Assembly (NCBI GenBank): GCA_965216425.1
Contig: CBDCFV010000005.1
Coordinates: 992,001 to 1,056,000, forward strand
DNA from: CBDCFV01 sp965216425
GTDB lineage: Bacteria > Chloroflexota > Dehalococcoidia > Lucifugimonadales > UBA3495
Length of the DNA: 64,000 nucleotides
Direction of reading: 5' to 3'
Under the pieces are notes generated by a model that saw only the letters and a program-made list of their open reading frames with translations, had not been told where the DNA came from and ran no database searches. A program made the translations under genes and the position numbers. Positions 28,678 through 38,661 of this stretch are shown here, piece after piece (position 1 is the stretch's first letter; each line of letters starts with the position of its first letter).

Positions 28678-28712
28678 CACCCGGCCATGAGGCAGTAGGC
28701 AATGGCCGGGTG
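28678..28712. terminator. Hairpin between converging operons
   Basis: CACCCGGCCAT (28678-28688) and ATGGCCGGGTG (28702-28712) form a perfect 11-bp stem. It lies just past the end of the ABC permease operon, between convergent genes. No U-run follows, so it may stabilise 3' ends rather than terminate alone. Confidence 0.45.
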
Positions 28713-28724
28713 GAGGGTTCGCCG

Positions 28725-29630
28725 TTACGCCCTGCCGCGTAAGGTGGGGTCCAGCTTATCGCGCAAGCTGTCACCCAGGAAGTTGCCCGCCATAACGATG
28801 AGGGATATGAACATGCCTGGGAACAGCACCGTCCACCAAGCTTGGTTCATGTAATTACGGGCATCGGACAGCATACTTCCCCACGCAGCAGTGGGTGGCC
28901 GGATGCCTATGGTGAGGAAAGAGAGGGTAGCCTCCAACAGGATGAGTCGCCCCAATTCGTAGCCTGCGACCACCAGGATAGGGGCGAAGGTGTTGGGCAG
29001 GATGTGCCGGAAGACGATGCGAACGTCGTGGGCGCCCAAGGCCCGCGCTGCGGTTACGTACTCCCGCTCGCGGAGGGCCATCGCTTGCGCCCGGGTAATG
29101 CGCGCAAACTCCACCCATCCCCTTACCCCCACTATCAGAATCAGGCTCTTCATGTCTGTGCCGATGAGCGACGCCCACACGATGGCTATCAGTATGTAGG
29201 GGAAGCTGAGGAAGATGTCCACGACGCGCATGGAAATGCGATCGACCCAGCCCCCGCGGAATCCGGCGGCAAGGCCGACGGACACGCCAACAATAGCACC
29301 CAGCAGCAAGCCCAAACCGCCTACGGTCATCGACGCCCGGGCACCCCAGACCAACCGGCTCCATTCGTCACGGCCCATGTGATCGGTGCCGAGGAAGTGT
29401 ACCGGGCCGCCCTTGGTGTCGGCCACACCGGGCGGCTCGTGCCGCAGGCCAAGGTTGTTGATCGTCGGGTCGTAGGTGGCCAGCGCTTGAGGCCAGATGG
29501 CGAAGAAGCAGAAGACCAGCAGCAAGGCCGAGGACATCAGGAATGCCACGTCGCCCGACGAACGAATACGGATGCCCCCGAACGGCCACCGGGATGGTGG
29601 GGTCAAGCTTTCGCGCTCGGCTACAGCCAC
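28725..29630 (-). CDS. ABC transporter permease, DppC/OppC type
   Basis: This 301-residue inner-membrane permease has FLGTDHMGRDEWSRLVWG near the N-terminal part. The EAA loop reads EYVTAARALGAHDVRIVFRH with the LPN ending, the ATPase-contact motif of the peptide/nickel permease family. A GTG at 29630 is preferred: AGGGGAT lies about 10 nt upstream and the upstream open frame is antisense-like sequence overlapping the previous gene. It is the last gene of the SBP-permease-permease operon; no ATPase genes follow. Confidence 0.92.
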   Translation of the reverse strand: MAVAERESLTPPSRWPFGGIRIRSSGDVAFLMSSALLLVFCFFAIWPQALATYDPTINNLGLRHEPPGVADTKGGPVHFLGTDHMGRDEWSRLVWGARASMTVGGLGLLLGAIVGVSVGLAAGFRGGWVDRISMRVVDIFLSFPYILIAIVWASLIGTDMKSLILIVGVRGWVEFARITRAQAMALREREYVTAARALGAHDVRIVFRHILPNTFAPILVVAGYELGRLILLEATLSFLTIGIRPPTAAWGSMLSDARNYMNQAWWTVLFPGMFISLIVMAGNFLGDSLRDKLDPTLRGRA

Positions 29631-29644
29631 AGCTAATTCATCCC

Positions 29645-30562
29645 CTAACTGACCCGAATGCGCGGGTCCAGGTATCCGTAGAACAGGTCCACCGCCAAGT
29701 TTATGACAGTGACCAGGACGGCGGCGATCAAGGCGCCGCCAACCACCACTGGATAGTCCTTCAGGAAGATGGCGTTCACCAGCACAAAGCCCAGGCCGGG
29801 CCAAGCGAAGATTGGCTCAACTACCACCGCACCTTGTATCAGGCCGCTGAGTTGGAGGCCGGCCATGGTGACGATGGGTATAGCGGCGTTCCTCAGCGCG
29901 TGCCGATACACTACCACGAACTCCCGCAGCCCCTTGGCCCGAGCGGTGCGAACATAGTCGGTGTGAATGACCTCCAGCATCTCGGACCGCATCAGCCGCA
30001 GTAGAAGCGCGGTCTGGAAGAAGGACAGGGTTGCGATGGGCAGGATGGCGTGCTTCAGTCCGATGCCAGACACCGGCAGCAACTGGAGTTTGACCGAAAT
30101 GTACAGCATCAGCAGCATAGCCACCCAGAAGCTGGGCATTGATTGGCCGAAGACGGCGATGATGCGGACAATGACGTCCAAGATAGAGCCGCGGGTCATG
30201 GCGGCCAACGTGCCCAGAGGCACTGCCAGCGCGATGCCGATGAACATCGCGCCGCCCGCCAGGATCAGGGTCCGGACGATGGCCCGACCCACTACATCCG
30301 TTATCGGCTCATCGTACCGAAACGACTTGATGGTGTCTCCGCGCCAGAAGCCGCCCATGAAGGAGAAATACTGGACGTAAAGGGGCCGGTCGGTCCCCAG
30401 TTGCTCCCGCATCTCCTGGATTGCTTCCGGTGTCGCGTCCTCTATCGGCACCATCAGGGCCGCCGGGTCTCCGGAGGCGTGGACGAACACGAACACCACG
30501 ATGCTAACGACCAGGATCGTTACCACGCCTTGGAGAAACCGGTGAGTAAAGAATCTGTACAT
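29645..30562 (-). CDS. ABC transporter permease, DppB/OppB type
   Basis: This 305-residue permease has the N-terminal MYRFFTHRFLQGVV helix, the conserved QLGTDRPLYVQYFSF segment and an EAA loop (DYVRTARAKGLREFVVVYRH). It pairs with the DppC-type permease 14 nt downstream to form the membrane channel of an importer for peptides or similar oligomeric solutes. Confidence 0.94.
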   Translation of the reverse strand: MYRFFTHRFLQGVVTILVVSIVVFVFVHASGDPAALMVPIEDATPEAIQEMREQLGTDRPLYVQYFSFMGGFWRGDTIKSFRYDEPITDVVGRAIVRTLILAGGAMFIGIALAVPLGTLAAMTRGSILDVIVRIIAVFGQSMPSFWVAMLLMLYISVKLQLLPVSGIGLKHAILPIATLSFFQTALLLRLMRSEMLEVIHTDYVRTARAKGLREFVVVYRHALRNAAIPIVTMAGLQLSGLIQGAVVVEPIFAWPGLGFVLVNAIFLKDYPVVVGGALIAAVLVTVINLAVDLFYGYLDPRIRVS

Positions 30563-30583
30563 CAGCCCCTAATGATCAAATCC

Positions 30584-30605
30584 CCGCTCCCCGGCTGGGG
30601 AGCGG
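30584..30605 (-). promoter_or_regulatory. GC-rich hairpin between binding-protein and permease genes
   Basis: CCGCTCCCC and GGGGAGCGG form a perfect 9-bp stem with a 4-nt loop in the 72-bp gap. Hairpins at this place commonly raise the binding-protein to permease ratio by protecting or stopping part of the transcript. This is inferred for this case. Confidence 0.65.
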
Positions 30606-30634
30606 TGAAGTTGCGAGGGTATTACTCGACGATA

Positions 30635-32368
30635 TCAGTCTCTGAACTCCACGTCCAGGAACAGACGGTATTCGTGCGGGTACGGCTTCCAGACAATGTT
30701 GTTATTCACCCCGTAGAGGTCCACGTAGTTAACCAGGAATACCCACGGGGCATACTCAGTGTACAGTTCGTCAAGCTGCCGCGCCAGATTGGTTGATTCC
30801 TCGCCGCCGCTGATTGTCGCCGAAAGTTTCACTACCAGGTCGTCCCATTCGTCGGGGCCATCGGCGTAGTAGTCACCGCGACTGCGGGGTTCCGGACGTT
30901 TCTCCAGCCAGTAGAAGTAGGGAGTAGATGCCCGCAACAATATGTTGCCGTTACCTATCAGCCAAGGGTCCGTCAATTCCAGCCCTATGCCCGGCGGGAA
31001 CAGCACCGACCGGCTTTGGGGAATGTACTCCACATCCAACCCGATTTCCCGCCAGTACCCGGCCACAGCCTCGCCGGTCTCCTTATCCAATGTGTAGCGA
31101 TCGTTGGGCGCCATGAAGGTAATCTCACCGATGTCAACACCATCGGCGCGGGCTTCATCAAGCAACTCTTTGGCTTTCTCCGGATTGTACGGGTACCCGA
31201 CACGGTCTGGATCTACCTCGGGCAGGAATGGGTGGGTGACCCCAGTCAAAGGAATGGCGCCGGTGCCCCGGAAAAGCTGCTCCGCAATCTCTACCTTGTT
31301 GACCGCGTAGTTCAATGCTTGGCGGACTCGCTTGTCGTTGTACGGCGGCTCCCGGATCGGCAGGACGACGAAGACGAAGCGGGAACTGAGGACCGACTCG
31401 ACGTGAACGTCCGGGTTGGCCGCGATCTCTGGCTGCCACTCCGGTAACAGGAAGGGTAGAACGTCCACTCCTCCGGTGAGAAATTCGCTCTTGCGGGTGA
31501 ACGCATCGGGAATGATTCGCCACTCAATCCGGTCCACGCCCGGGTCGGGGCCCCAGTAGTCCGGGAATTTCTCCAGAACGATGCGCTCGTTTTGGACCCA
31601 CTCCTCAAACGTGAACGCGCCAGCGCCAAAGGGCGCCTTGCCAAAGCCGTCCTCCTCGGTGTGAGGCCAGGAACCGACCTCCTCCAAGTACTTTTTGGAG
31701 GTTATGAATCCGAAAGCTGACATCACGTTCGGCAACTCGGCCGTTCCGGGGTCGGGCATCTTGATACGGATGGTGTGCTGGTCGATGATTTCCGCCTCAT
31801 GGTTGACCAGCTCCGGCGGTACCCTTCCCTTGGTCTGGCCGGATGGTTTGTAACAAGCCTTCAAGCTGGCCGCTACGTCTTCCGCCGTCACTTCGCCATA
31901 TGCGGGGTCATGGAACTTGACGCCCTTACGGATATTGAACAGGTATGAAGTGGGCGACTCTACCACCCAGCCCTCGGCGACGACGTTGTTCAGTCCGCCC
32001 TCACGGTTGAACCGCAACATAGGCTCCGAAACGTGGTTCAGTATATCCAACTCATCTACGGCGTTGATGAACCAGCAACTCAGTTGGATAGGATTGGACA
32101 ACTGAGAGACCACCAAGGTCCTCGACTGCTTTTCCTCGGCGGGCTGCGGTGCAGCGGTCGGTGTGGCGACGACCATCACCTCTTTCACTACCTCTTTTTC
32201 AACCACCACCTGCTTCTCTACCGGGACTTCCTTGACGACCTCCTTCTCCACCACCACCTCTTTCTCCACAACTACCGGTTCGGCGGGAGCGCTGCTGCAA
32301 GCGATGGTGATCACCAACACGACCGCCAAGGCCAATACCACTTTCAAATTGACTAACCACTTGATCAT
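30635..32368 (-). CDS. ABC transporter substrate-binding lipoprotein, peptide type (SBP family 5)
   Basis: This 577-residue protein starts MIKWLVNLKVV and has a lipoprotein signal ending ITIAC. A linker of EKEVVKEV-type repeats (about residues 32-65) and then a family 5 binding domain follow: YLFNIRKGVKFHD, VTAEDV, KRVRQALNYAVNK and YNPEKAKELL. It captures peptides or related solutes outside the membrane for the two permeases. The ATG at 32368 has AAGGGGGC upstream; the longer frame is rejected. The repeat linker recurs in two neighbouring proteins. Confidence 0.94.
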   Translation of the reverse strand: MIKWLVNLKVVLALAVVLVITIACSSAPAEPVVVEKEVVVEKEVVKEVPVEKQVVVEKEVVKEVMVVATPTAAPQPAEEKQSRTLVVSQLSNPIQLSCWFINAVDELDILNHVSEPMLRFNREGGLNNVVAEGWVVESPTSYLFNIRKGVKFHDPAYGEVTAEDVAASLKACYKPSGQTKGRVPPELVNHEAEIIDQHTIRIKMPDPGTAELPNVMSAFGFITSKKYLEEVGSWPHTEEDGFGKAPFGAGAFTFEEWVQNERIVLEKFPDYWGPDPGVDRIEWRIIPDAFTRKSEFLTGGVDVLPFLLPEWQPEIAANPDVHVESVLSSRFVFVVLPIREPPYNDKRVRQALNYAVNKVEIAEQLFRGTGAIPLTGVTHPFLPEVDPDRVGYPYNPEKAKELLDEARADGVDIGEITFMAPNDRYTLDKETGEAVAGYWREIGLDVEYIPQSRSVLFPPGIGLELTDPWLIGNGNILLRASTPYFYWLEKRPEPRSRGDYYADGPDEWDDLVVKLSATISGGEESTNLARQLDELYTEYAPWVFLVNYVDLYGVNNNIVWKPYPHEYRLFLDVEFRD

Positions 32369-32639
32369 CCTGTAGTGCCCCCTTGTTATTAGTTTGCTGG
32401 ACATACTTTTGATTGCGAAGGAACTAATCATCAGAAAAATAATACGATTTCCGTATCATGGGCCTCGAATGCTCACCAAAAGCAGGATAATCTGCGGAAT
32501 CGGCTTGCGCCCGGCAATGGTTTGCCATTTTATTCTCCGCGCCATAGGGTGTCAATGAATATCCAACCCTCGTGACTTTCGCGTATTAGGGTATCATTAT
32601 CGTCACGGAATCCGGTCATTCAGGTTGGTTGTTGCTGAA

Positions 32640-34304
32640 ATGAAGCGTTTGTTGCGGGCTGCGGCCCTTTTCGCCGCATTGGCCTTGTTGGCCACTTTTT
32701 CCGCTTGCGGTGCGGGCGCCGCCTCTGAGCCCCAGATGGTGCAAGTGGAAAGGGGGGTCGTCAAGGAAGTAGAAAAACCCGTGGTGGTGGAAAAAGAAGT
32801 GGTGAAGGAAGTGGAGGTTGTGAAAGAAGTGGCGGCCGCGGCGGACGAGTATAGCGAGTCCGGGGAAGATATGGCCTCCAGGATCAACACCTCCGTCGCC
32901 GCTCAGAACCGCATCATAGTGCACACCGCCAACGCACTCCTTGTGGTCGACGATGTAGCTCAAGCGATTGCCCAGGTTGATGGACTGGCCTTGGAGTTCG
33001 GCGGGTGGGTCGTCGGTTCTGACCGTAGCTCGCGGCACAGTGGGTATATTGCTATCCGAGTGCCCGCTGCGACGTTGAACCAGGTCATCAAACGGTTGGA
33101 GCAAATCGCCATCGACGTCGAGTCAATGGCGCTGAGCAGCCAGGACGTGACGGACGAGTACGTGGACACCCAATCGAGGTTAATCAGCCTGCGGGCTACG
33201 GAGCAGGCCCTCCTCAAGCTGTTGGACCGGGCGCAAAACGTGGAGCACGCGCTGCAGGTCCAGCAAGAGGTCGCTCAAATCCAGTTGCGGATTGAAGAGA
33301 TGCAGGGGAGGATCAAGTTCCTGGAGCAGACTTCGGCCTTTTCCCTGATCAACGTAAGCCTGAAGCTCACCACAGTGGATATGCCGGTGGACGCCGGAGG
33401 GGATACCGCCTTCAGAGTGGGTCGGACAGCCAAGTTCACAGCCACCTTTAACCCGCCGCCGGGAATGGAAGACTTCACTTTCACTTGGGATTTCGGCGAT
33501 GGCTCCACGGCCTCAGGCAGCGGTACAGCATGGACGACCAATCCCGGGGAGCGATTGACAGGCTCGGTGAACCACGTATTTGAAGAAGAGGGCGATTACG
33601 TGGTCGAGGTAACGATAAGCGGCAGCGGCGACGCCGGCTTGGCGGAGGGATCCGACGGCCTTGTTGCCTCCGTAACTCGCATACCGGATATTGAGGTCTT
33701 CGCCGGCGAAAGACGGGTAGTGGAGGAGAGGGAGGACGTCGAATATACGGCGTCATTCACCCGGCCCGACGAGCTGTGGGACTACGAGTTCAGGTGGGAC
33801 TTCGGGGATGGCACCCCCACCGTTATAGGCACGCCGGAAGAGGGCGTAACACGGGTTTCGGCGGTCCATGCCTTCGCCGATCATCGCCCCTTCCCTTACG
33901 ACGTCAAATTTACGGTGACGGCCATGAGCGAAGCGGGCAAAGTGAGCGGCTTTGGCGCCATCAACGTACAGGTTACCGAATCCAAGGGATACATCATCGG
34001 AGGATGGGACCCCGGCGAGACCGGCAAGTCGGCCATCCGTGCGTTGTCCGTCGTTGTCATGGGCGTTGCCACCGTGATTATCTGGCTTGGAGTGTTTCTT
34101 CCCGTATGGGTGGGCATCGTGGTTGTGGTAATCCTGCTCATCGCCCTGCGGCGGCGTTTCAGTGGGGGAAGTTTTCCTTTGCCAGGCTTCCGCAGGTCGC
34201 GGCCTGCAGCGCCGAAAAGCGCCGTCCCGGAAAATGCGCTGATTGGACCGGCGTCCGATGTCACCGGTGCTGAAACTGAAGGAACCCCCAACCCCAGAGA
34301 ATGA
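32640..34304 (+). CDS. DUF4349 lipoprotein with PKD-like domains and C-terminal membrane helix
   Basis: This protein is about 554 residues. The lipoprotein signal ends ATFSAC, then come EKEVVKEV-type repeats (about 40-65). A DUF4349 domain contains DVTDEYVDTQSRL and a coiled coil (VEHALQVQQEVAQIQLRIEEM). Two PKD-like units follow, each with WDFGDG (FTWDFGDGSTA and FRWDFGDGTPT). It ends with a hydrophobic helix and a basic tail. It is probably a cell-surface protein. It is divergent from the binding-protein gene and convergent with alpha-2-macroglobulin. Confidence 0.87.
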   Translation: MKRLLRAAALFAALALLATFSACGAGAASEPQMVQVERGVVKEVEKPVVVEKEVVKEVEVVKEVAAAADEYSESGEDMASRINTSVAAQNRIIVHTANALLVVDDVAQAIAQVDGLALEFGGWVVGSDRSSRHSGYIAIRVPAATLNQVIKRLEQIAIDVESMALSSQDVTDEYVDTQSRLISLRATEQALLKLLDRAQNVEHALQVQQEVAQIQLRIEEMQGRIKFLEQTSAFSLINVSLKLTTVDMPVDAGGDTAFRVGRTAKFTATFNPPPGMEDFTFTWDFGDGSTASGSGTAWTTNPGERLTGSVNHVFEEEGDYVVEVTISGSGDAGLAEGSDGLVASVTRIPDIEVFAGERRVVEEREDVEYTASFTRPDELWDYEFRWDFGDGTPTVIGTPEEGVTRVSAVHAFADHRPFPYDVKFTVTAMSEAGKVSGFGAINVQVTESKGYIIGGWDPGETGKSAIRALSVVVMGVATVIIWLGVFLPVWVGIVVVVILLIALRRRFSGGSFPLPGFRRSRPAAPKSAVPENALIGPASDVTGAETEGTPNPRE

Positions 34305-34329
34305 GATTCGGGGCCGCGCCACACCACCG

Positions 34330-37300
34330 CTAACGGCTATCGACGGTTACGCTCCGGCCCAAGCTCTCCCCTTTCCAGCCCGGTGTGTAGTAGGAGTAGA
34401 CCTGCGACACTACCGGCTGCGCCCGAACGGGGTACAGGGCCACGGCGTCGAACTGCATCCGCATGGGCCGGTTGGGCAACAGGTCCTCAATGTACAGGAT
34501 GACCTTACGCCCGGCCACCTCGTACCGTTTGATCCTCGGGTCTTCTTCAACCAAGGCCCTTACGGTCTCGGTCACCGGAGCAAACCCCGTGGGGATGGAA
34601 ACATCCAGCACCACCATACCCGCCTCCAACGGGACGGGCGGGGTGAATTCCACTTCGGCAGTCACGGTTATCAGGTCGTCCACCTCTATACGGTCGGTGC
34701 TGTAACCAACGTCTATGCGGAACATTTCGGTTTCAGGCCGGTCCACTTCCGGCCGGTTAAACCGCCGGACCACTTGGGCTAACACTTCTCCATCGCCCTC
34801 CGCCGACATACGCAGACTTCGGCCCATCGGGACGTCAAGGATCTGCACCACATCCGCATTGGCCTCGTTTACCCTGACCACCTTGGTCCAGTCGCCCGAC
34901 GTGAGAGTGACCGCCATGTCCACGTCGAACTTGGCCGCAGCGGCAAACTCGATCAAGGCCTGAAGGCCGACCACAGTGTCCTGAGTTGACCCAAAACCGC
35001 CGAAGGCGTTGCGCTGCGACACCAGCCAGCGGGCCGCTCTTGCGGCGTTGGCCCGGTCGCCGTATTGCATCAAGGCCAGCGTAGCGTAGCCGGTGGTCTC
35101 CACGGCGGTGTTGCTGCCCGCCCCGGGGGTGGGCTTCCGCTTGGAAACAACCGCCGGGTTATCTCCCCAGCGAAGGCCGTCGCCGTCCTGGATACTCATC
35201 GACATCAGCTTTTGATGGGCGTCGCCCGCCGAGCCGCTGTCGGCCAGGGCCAAGGCGTAGGCAACGATAGCCATGGTGTACGGGTCGTCAATCCGTTCCA
35301 GTTGATCTTCGAGATAGCGGACTGCGGCATTGGCTCCACTTGTTTCGCCGCCCTCAAGCAGGGCGATGGCGACGTAGGCGGTTAATGCGGTGTTCCCTTT
35401 CAAGCCGCCCAGAAGCTCCTGGTGGTGCAGAAACCCCACCGGCTCGAAAGACCCGTCGGGACGTTGATGTTGAACAATCCACCGGATAGCCCCATCCAGG
35501 ACCTCATCGTCTATGTAGATTAGGCCCTCGGCTTGGGCGAAAGTCTTCAGCACGAATGCGGTGAGCCACAGGCTGCCTTCCAGGTCGTTCTGGCCAAATG
35601 CGGAGAAACTGCCGTCGTTGCGGCGATAGGTCAGCTCTCGCTGGTAGCCGGTTATCATCAGGTGTTCAGCCTTGGCCATGACCTCCGGCTTGATCTGTCC
35701 AGTCTTCTCCAGGTACTTGGCGACGAAAACGTTGGGGGCGAAGAGGATCATGTTCTGCTCTCCGCAGCCGAACGGCATCCGCAACAGCCCTTCAAGCCCT
35801 TCGATGGTCTGGCTGAGATAGCTGCCGGTCAGCACGACTTGCGTCCGGGCAGAGCCTGGTATGGCCCCGGGCGGCGCCGCGTTGGGTAGCGTGTGGCTGT
35901 CTTCCGGAGACAGGAGCAAATTGTCCACCTGTTCATGGGGCACCCCTTCAGGTTCGACCAGCAGGTCCTTGATAATTGCGTCCGCCGAATCCCGGCTCCG
36001 GGCGACTACCTTGATGGACACGTTCCCCAATTCCGTCAACCGTATCTTGAACTCAAGCCCGCTGACGTCGTTAGCGGCGACTGATACCGACTTGGTCCGG
36101 TCGTCAAGCAGGTCGAAATCGTCCGACTGTTCCAGTTCTACGAAAAACTCCTGGGGCGAATCAAGGTAGTTGTACAAAGCGATTTTCACCGGAAATTCCT
36201 CGCCCCGGACAGCTGAGAATGGCAGATCGACCTGCACGAAGAAGGGTTGGAACACTCGCAACTCCGCTTCGGCGATCCCCAACCCATGCTCTTTGGACAG
36301 GGCCACACCCCTGAGCATCCAGGTGGTGATGCTGTCTGGCGCCTCTACGGGCACGGAAGCATGGCCTTCTTCGTCGGTCATCACGTCGGCCCAAAGCCAA
36401 GTCTCGGGGAAAAACTGCCTCACTCGTTGCACCTCCGCCAGTTCCTCGGGGGCTTGGGCCGCCACGGCAGCAGGAACCATGGTGGGGATGGCATGAGGGG
36501 TGACCCCAGGACGTCTCCTTTTTATCGATTCAACCTCCCTTATCACCTCTTTCTCAACAACGACCTCCTTTACGACCTCTTTTACGGGTGATTGAAATTC
36601 CTTTCCCTCCGGCACATTCATGCTGGACATCACGATCAAACCCGCGTCCCGGAAGGCTTCTTCCGCGCCTCTGGTCACAACGCTGCCGCGGAATGGGCGG
36701 AACTCATGCAGTTCGACTTGGGGCTGCATGTACAACCGCTCAAGTTCGGCGAACACTTGATGCAGGTTCATGCGGTTTTCGGCAAGAATAAACACGGAAC
36801 GGTCCACCGCCGCCAACCCTACTTTGGCAGGGCCTTGGGAACCGACCTCGATGTTCACTGCTTCCCCTGGAGAAACCTCGTCTTTGCTGAAACTCAGGGC
36901 GAGGTCCATCGGGTAGCGGGCGGACACATCGAAGGGGATATAGTCGGCGGCCACCTCGTTGTTGGGCAATATCTGGTACACCACCAATCTGGACGTGGGG
37001 GCCATGACCGGGGTGGTCTGGAAAGCTACGTCTGGTGACTTACTGAAGCCCGAGAAGACCACTTTGCCCCGGGAAATTACTTCATAATAGGTATTTCCCT
37101 GCTCGGCGGTGGACGCTACCTTGAACCGGCTGGTCTCGCCCACGTTCAACAGTGAGTCCCCGGCCTGCTCCACATGGATGAAGTTTCCCGACGGGGAATA
37201 GCTTGCTTGAAGATTGAGTCCGGCCCTGGCCTGCTCCGACACTGCCTCAAGAGTGAGGGCCACGGCCTCCTTAGGCGGATCGACTCGGAGCAACGCCTTG

Positions 37301-38661
37301 CCTCTATCAGTCTCAACCCGGTGGGTCTTTCTACCCAAGCTTTGGACGTCCTCTCCCAAGTAGTCCACGACGACAGATACTTCCCGGTCCACCGGCTCGT
37401 TGCCCGGCGTCTCCGTTACTATCAAGAAGGAAAAAGGCAGGGAGGGTTTGAAAGCGAGGCTCTCGGGTATGACCTGCAATTTCAACGGCGTCTCGGCCAC
37501 CGTAAGAAGCCGGGTAGTGGTCTCGACGTACCCGGTGGACTTCTCCCTTACCGTAACGTCAAGGGTCAGGTTGCCCTGTCCTCCCGACGCCGGTACGCCG
37601 CTGACGTATCCGACCGCCGGTATCTCGAAAGACATGGAGCCGTCGATGTCTTTCGCATAAATCGCAAACTCTTCCCAGACGCCCACGTAACGGGACGCGA
37701 CTATATCGACCCTCCCCCGCACGGGCTTGCCGAAACTGTATTCCGCCGACACCGTACCCTTGACCGGCTCATTCGCCAGCACCCAGTCCTTTGCTGTTTT
37801 GGCGGTCACTTCGTATTTGGGCAGGACGTACTCCTCTACGCGAACGTCCAGTTGGGTTGTTTGGTCTCCCGATATGGCGGTCAGTTTCCAAACGCCAAGG
37901 TTCGGCTGGGTGGACAGAGGCATTCCCAGTTCGGCCATCCCGAAGTCGCCGGTCGTGGCCTGTTGCTTGAAGACCTTGATCCCCTTGGCGTCCTGGACCT
38001 CGACTGTAACGTTCTCCGACAGGGGCTTGAGTTCCGGGTCCAGCATCAGGACCCGTATGTGCATGTTTTGACCGGGCTTGTATATAGGTTTGTCCGTCTC
38101 CATGAACAGGACTTTAGTATCCACAACGCGGACCTGCGCCAAGTCACGGAACCCCTGTCCCCTCACTTCTATTTCGTAGGGACCCGGAGCGATGCGGGGG
38201 ACTTTTATGGGGACCCTGCCGGAGCCTTCGATAGTTGATTGAACGTTGGCTACCGGATTTCCGCCACGCATCAGGACGACTTCGACATCACCCCTGGCTG
38301 CCTCCCGTCCTTGAAACAGTGAGACCGCTATGCCTTCAACTTGGCCTGAACGCAGTTGAGCGGGAACCAACGCCAAATACCCGTCAACCTTTTCCAGCAA
38401 GACGACAGGTTCTTCATTCGGCTGGTCCGGAGAAGAAGGGGCCTTGTCCATATCGGACGGAACCGTGCCTGTGGGAACGAGAGCTTTATCAACAGAAGAC
38501 AGGACCGTGTTCGGAGCCGCCGGCGTTGCAGTGGAAGGCGCAAACACCCTTGGAGTCCCGGACGGGACCGTGCGTACCTCTTGCGGCTCCTGAGCACACG
38601 CAAGCGCCGCCAGAGCAAGTGCCAGAACGGCGGCCAAAACCACGAAAAGTCTCGCCCTCAT
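34330..38661 (-). CDS. Alpha-2-macroglobulin-family lipoprotein with thioester
   Basis: This 1443-residue protein has a signal ending LAALAC (lipoprotein) and many macroglobulin beta domains. The bait-region position (about 690-712) is filled with EVVVEKEVIREV-type repeats followed by RRRPG. The thioester motif GCGEQ has Cys966 and Gln969, within an alpha/alpha toroid domain. It ends with a receptor-binding-like beta domain. The family traps proteases: cleavage of the bait activates the thioester. No penicillin-binding protein 1C gene, the usual partner, is next to it. Long open frames on the opposite strand here are shadows. Confidence 0.95.
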   Translation of the reverse strand: MRARLFVVLAAVLALALAALACAQEPQEVRTVPSGTPRVFAPSTATPAAPNTVLSSVDKALVPTGTVPSDMDKAPSSPDQPNEEPVVLLEKVDGYLALVPAQLRSGQVEGIAVSLFQGREAARGDVEVVLMRGGNPVANVQSTIEGSGRVPIKVPRIAPGPYEIEVRGQGFRDLAQVRVVDTKVLFMETDKPIYKPGQNMHIRVLMLDPELKPLSENVTVEVQDAKGIKVFKQQATTGDFGMAELGMPLSTQPNLGVWKLTAISGDQTTQLDVRVEEYVLPKYEVTAKTAKDWVLANEPVKGTVSAEYSFGKPVRGRVDIVASRYVGVWEEFAIYAKDIDGSMSFEIPAVGYVSGVPASGGQGNLTLDVTVREKSTGYVETTTRLLTVAETPLKLQVIPESLAFKPSLPFSFLIVTETPGNEPVDREVSVVVDYLGEDVQSLGRKTHRVETDRGKALLRVDPPKEAVALTLEAVSEQARAGLNLQASYSPSGNFIHVEQAGDSLLNVGETSRFKVASTAEQGNTYYEVISRGKVVFSGFSKSPDVAFQTTPVMAPTSRLVVYQILPNNEVAADYIPFDVSARYPMDLALSFSKDEVSPGEAVNIEVGSQGPAKVGLAAVDRSVFILAENRMNLHQVFAELERLYMQPQVELHEFRPFRGSVVTRGAEEAFRDAGLIVMSSMNVPEGKEFQSPVKEVVKEVVVEKEVIREVESIKRRRPGVTPHAIPTMVPAAVAAQAPEELAEVQRVRQFFPETWLWADVMTDEEGHASVPVEAPDSITTWMLRGVALSKEHGLGIAEAELRVFQPFFVQVDLPFSAVRGEEFPVKIALYNYLDSPQEFFVELEQSDDFDLLDDRTKSVSVAANDVSGLEFKIRLTELGNVSIKVVARSRDSADAIIKDLLVEPEGVPHEQVDNLLLSPEDSHTLPNAAPPGAIPGSARTQVVLTGSYLSQTIEGLEGLLRMPFGCGEQNMILFAPNVFVAKYLEKTGQIKPEVMAKAEHLMITGYQRELTYRRNDGSFSAFGQNDLEGSLWLTAFVLKTFAQAEGLIYIDDEVLDGAIRWIVQHQRPDGSFEPVGFLHHQELLGGLKGNTALTAYVAIALLEGGETSGANAAVRYLEDQLERIDDPYTMAIVAYALALADSGSAGDAHQKLMSMSIQDGDGLRWGDNPAVVSKRKPTPGAGSNTAVETTGYATLALMQYGDRANAARAARWLVSQRNAFGGFGSTQDTVVGLQALIEFAAAAKFDVDMAVTLTSGDWTKVVRVNEANADVVQILDVPMGRSLRMSAEGDGEVLAQVVRRFNRPEVDRPETEMFRIDVGYSTDRIEVDDLITVTAEVEFTPPVPLEAGMVVLDVSIPTGFAPVTETVRALVEEDPRIKRYEVAGRKVILYIEDLLPNRPMRMQFDAVALYPVRAQPVVSQVYSYYTPGWKGESLGRSVTVDSR

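Noticed and set aside
37174..38238. A 354-codon plus-strand frame within the alpha-2-macroglobulin gene.
   Set aside because: It is antisense to a clear family protein, has no recognisable domain and follows the GC-rich codon pattern of a shadow frame.
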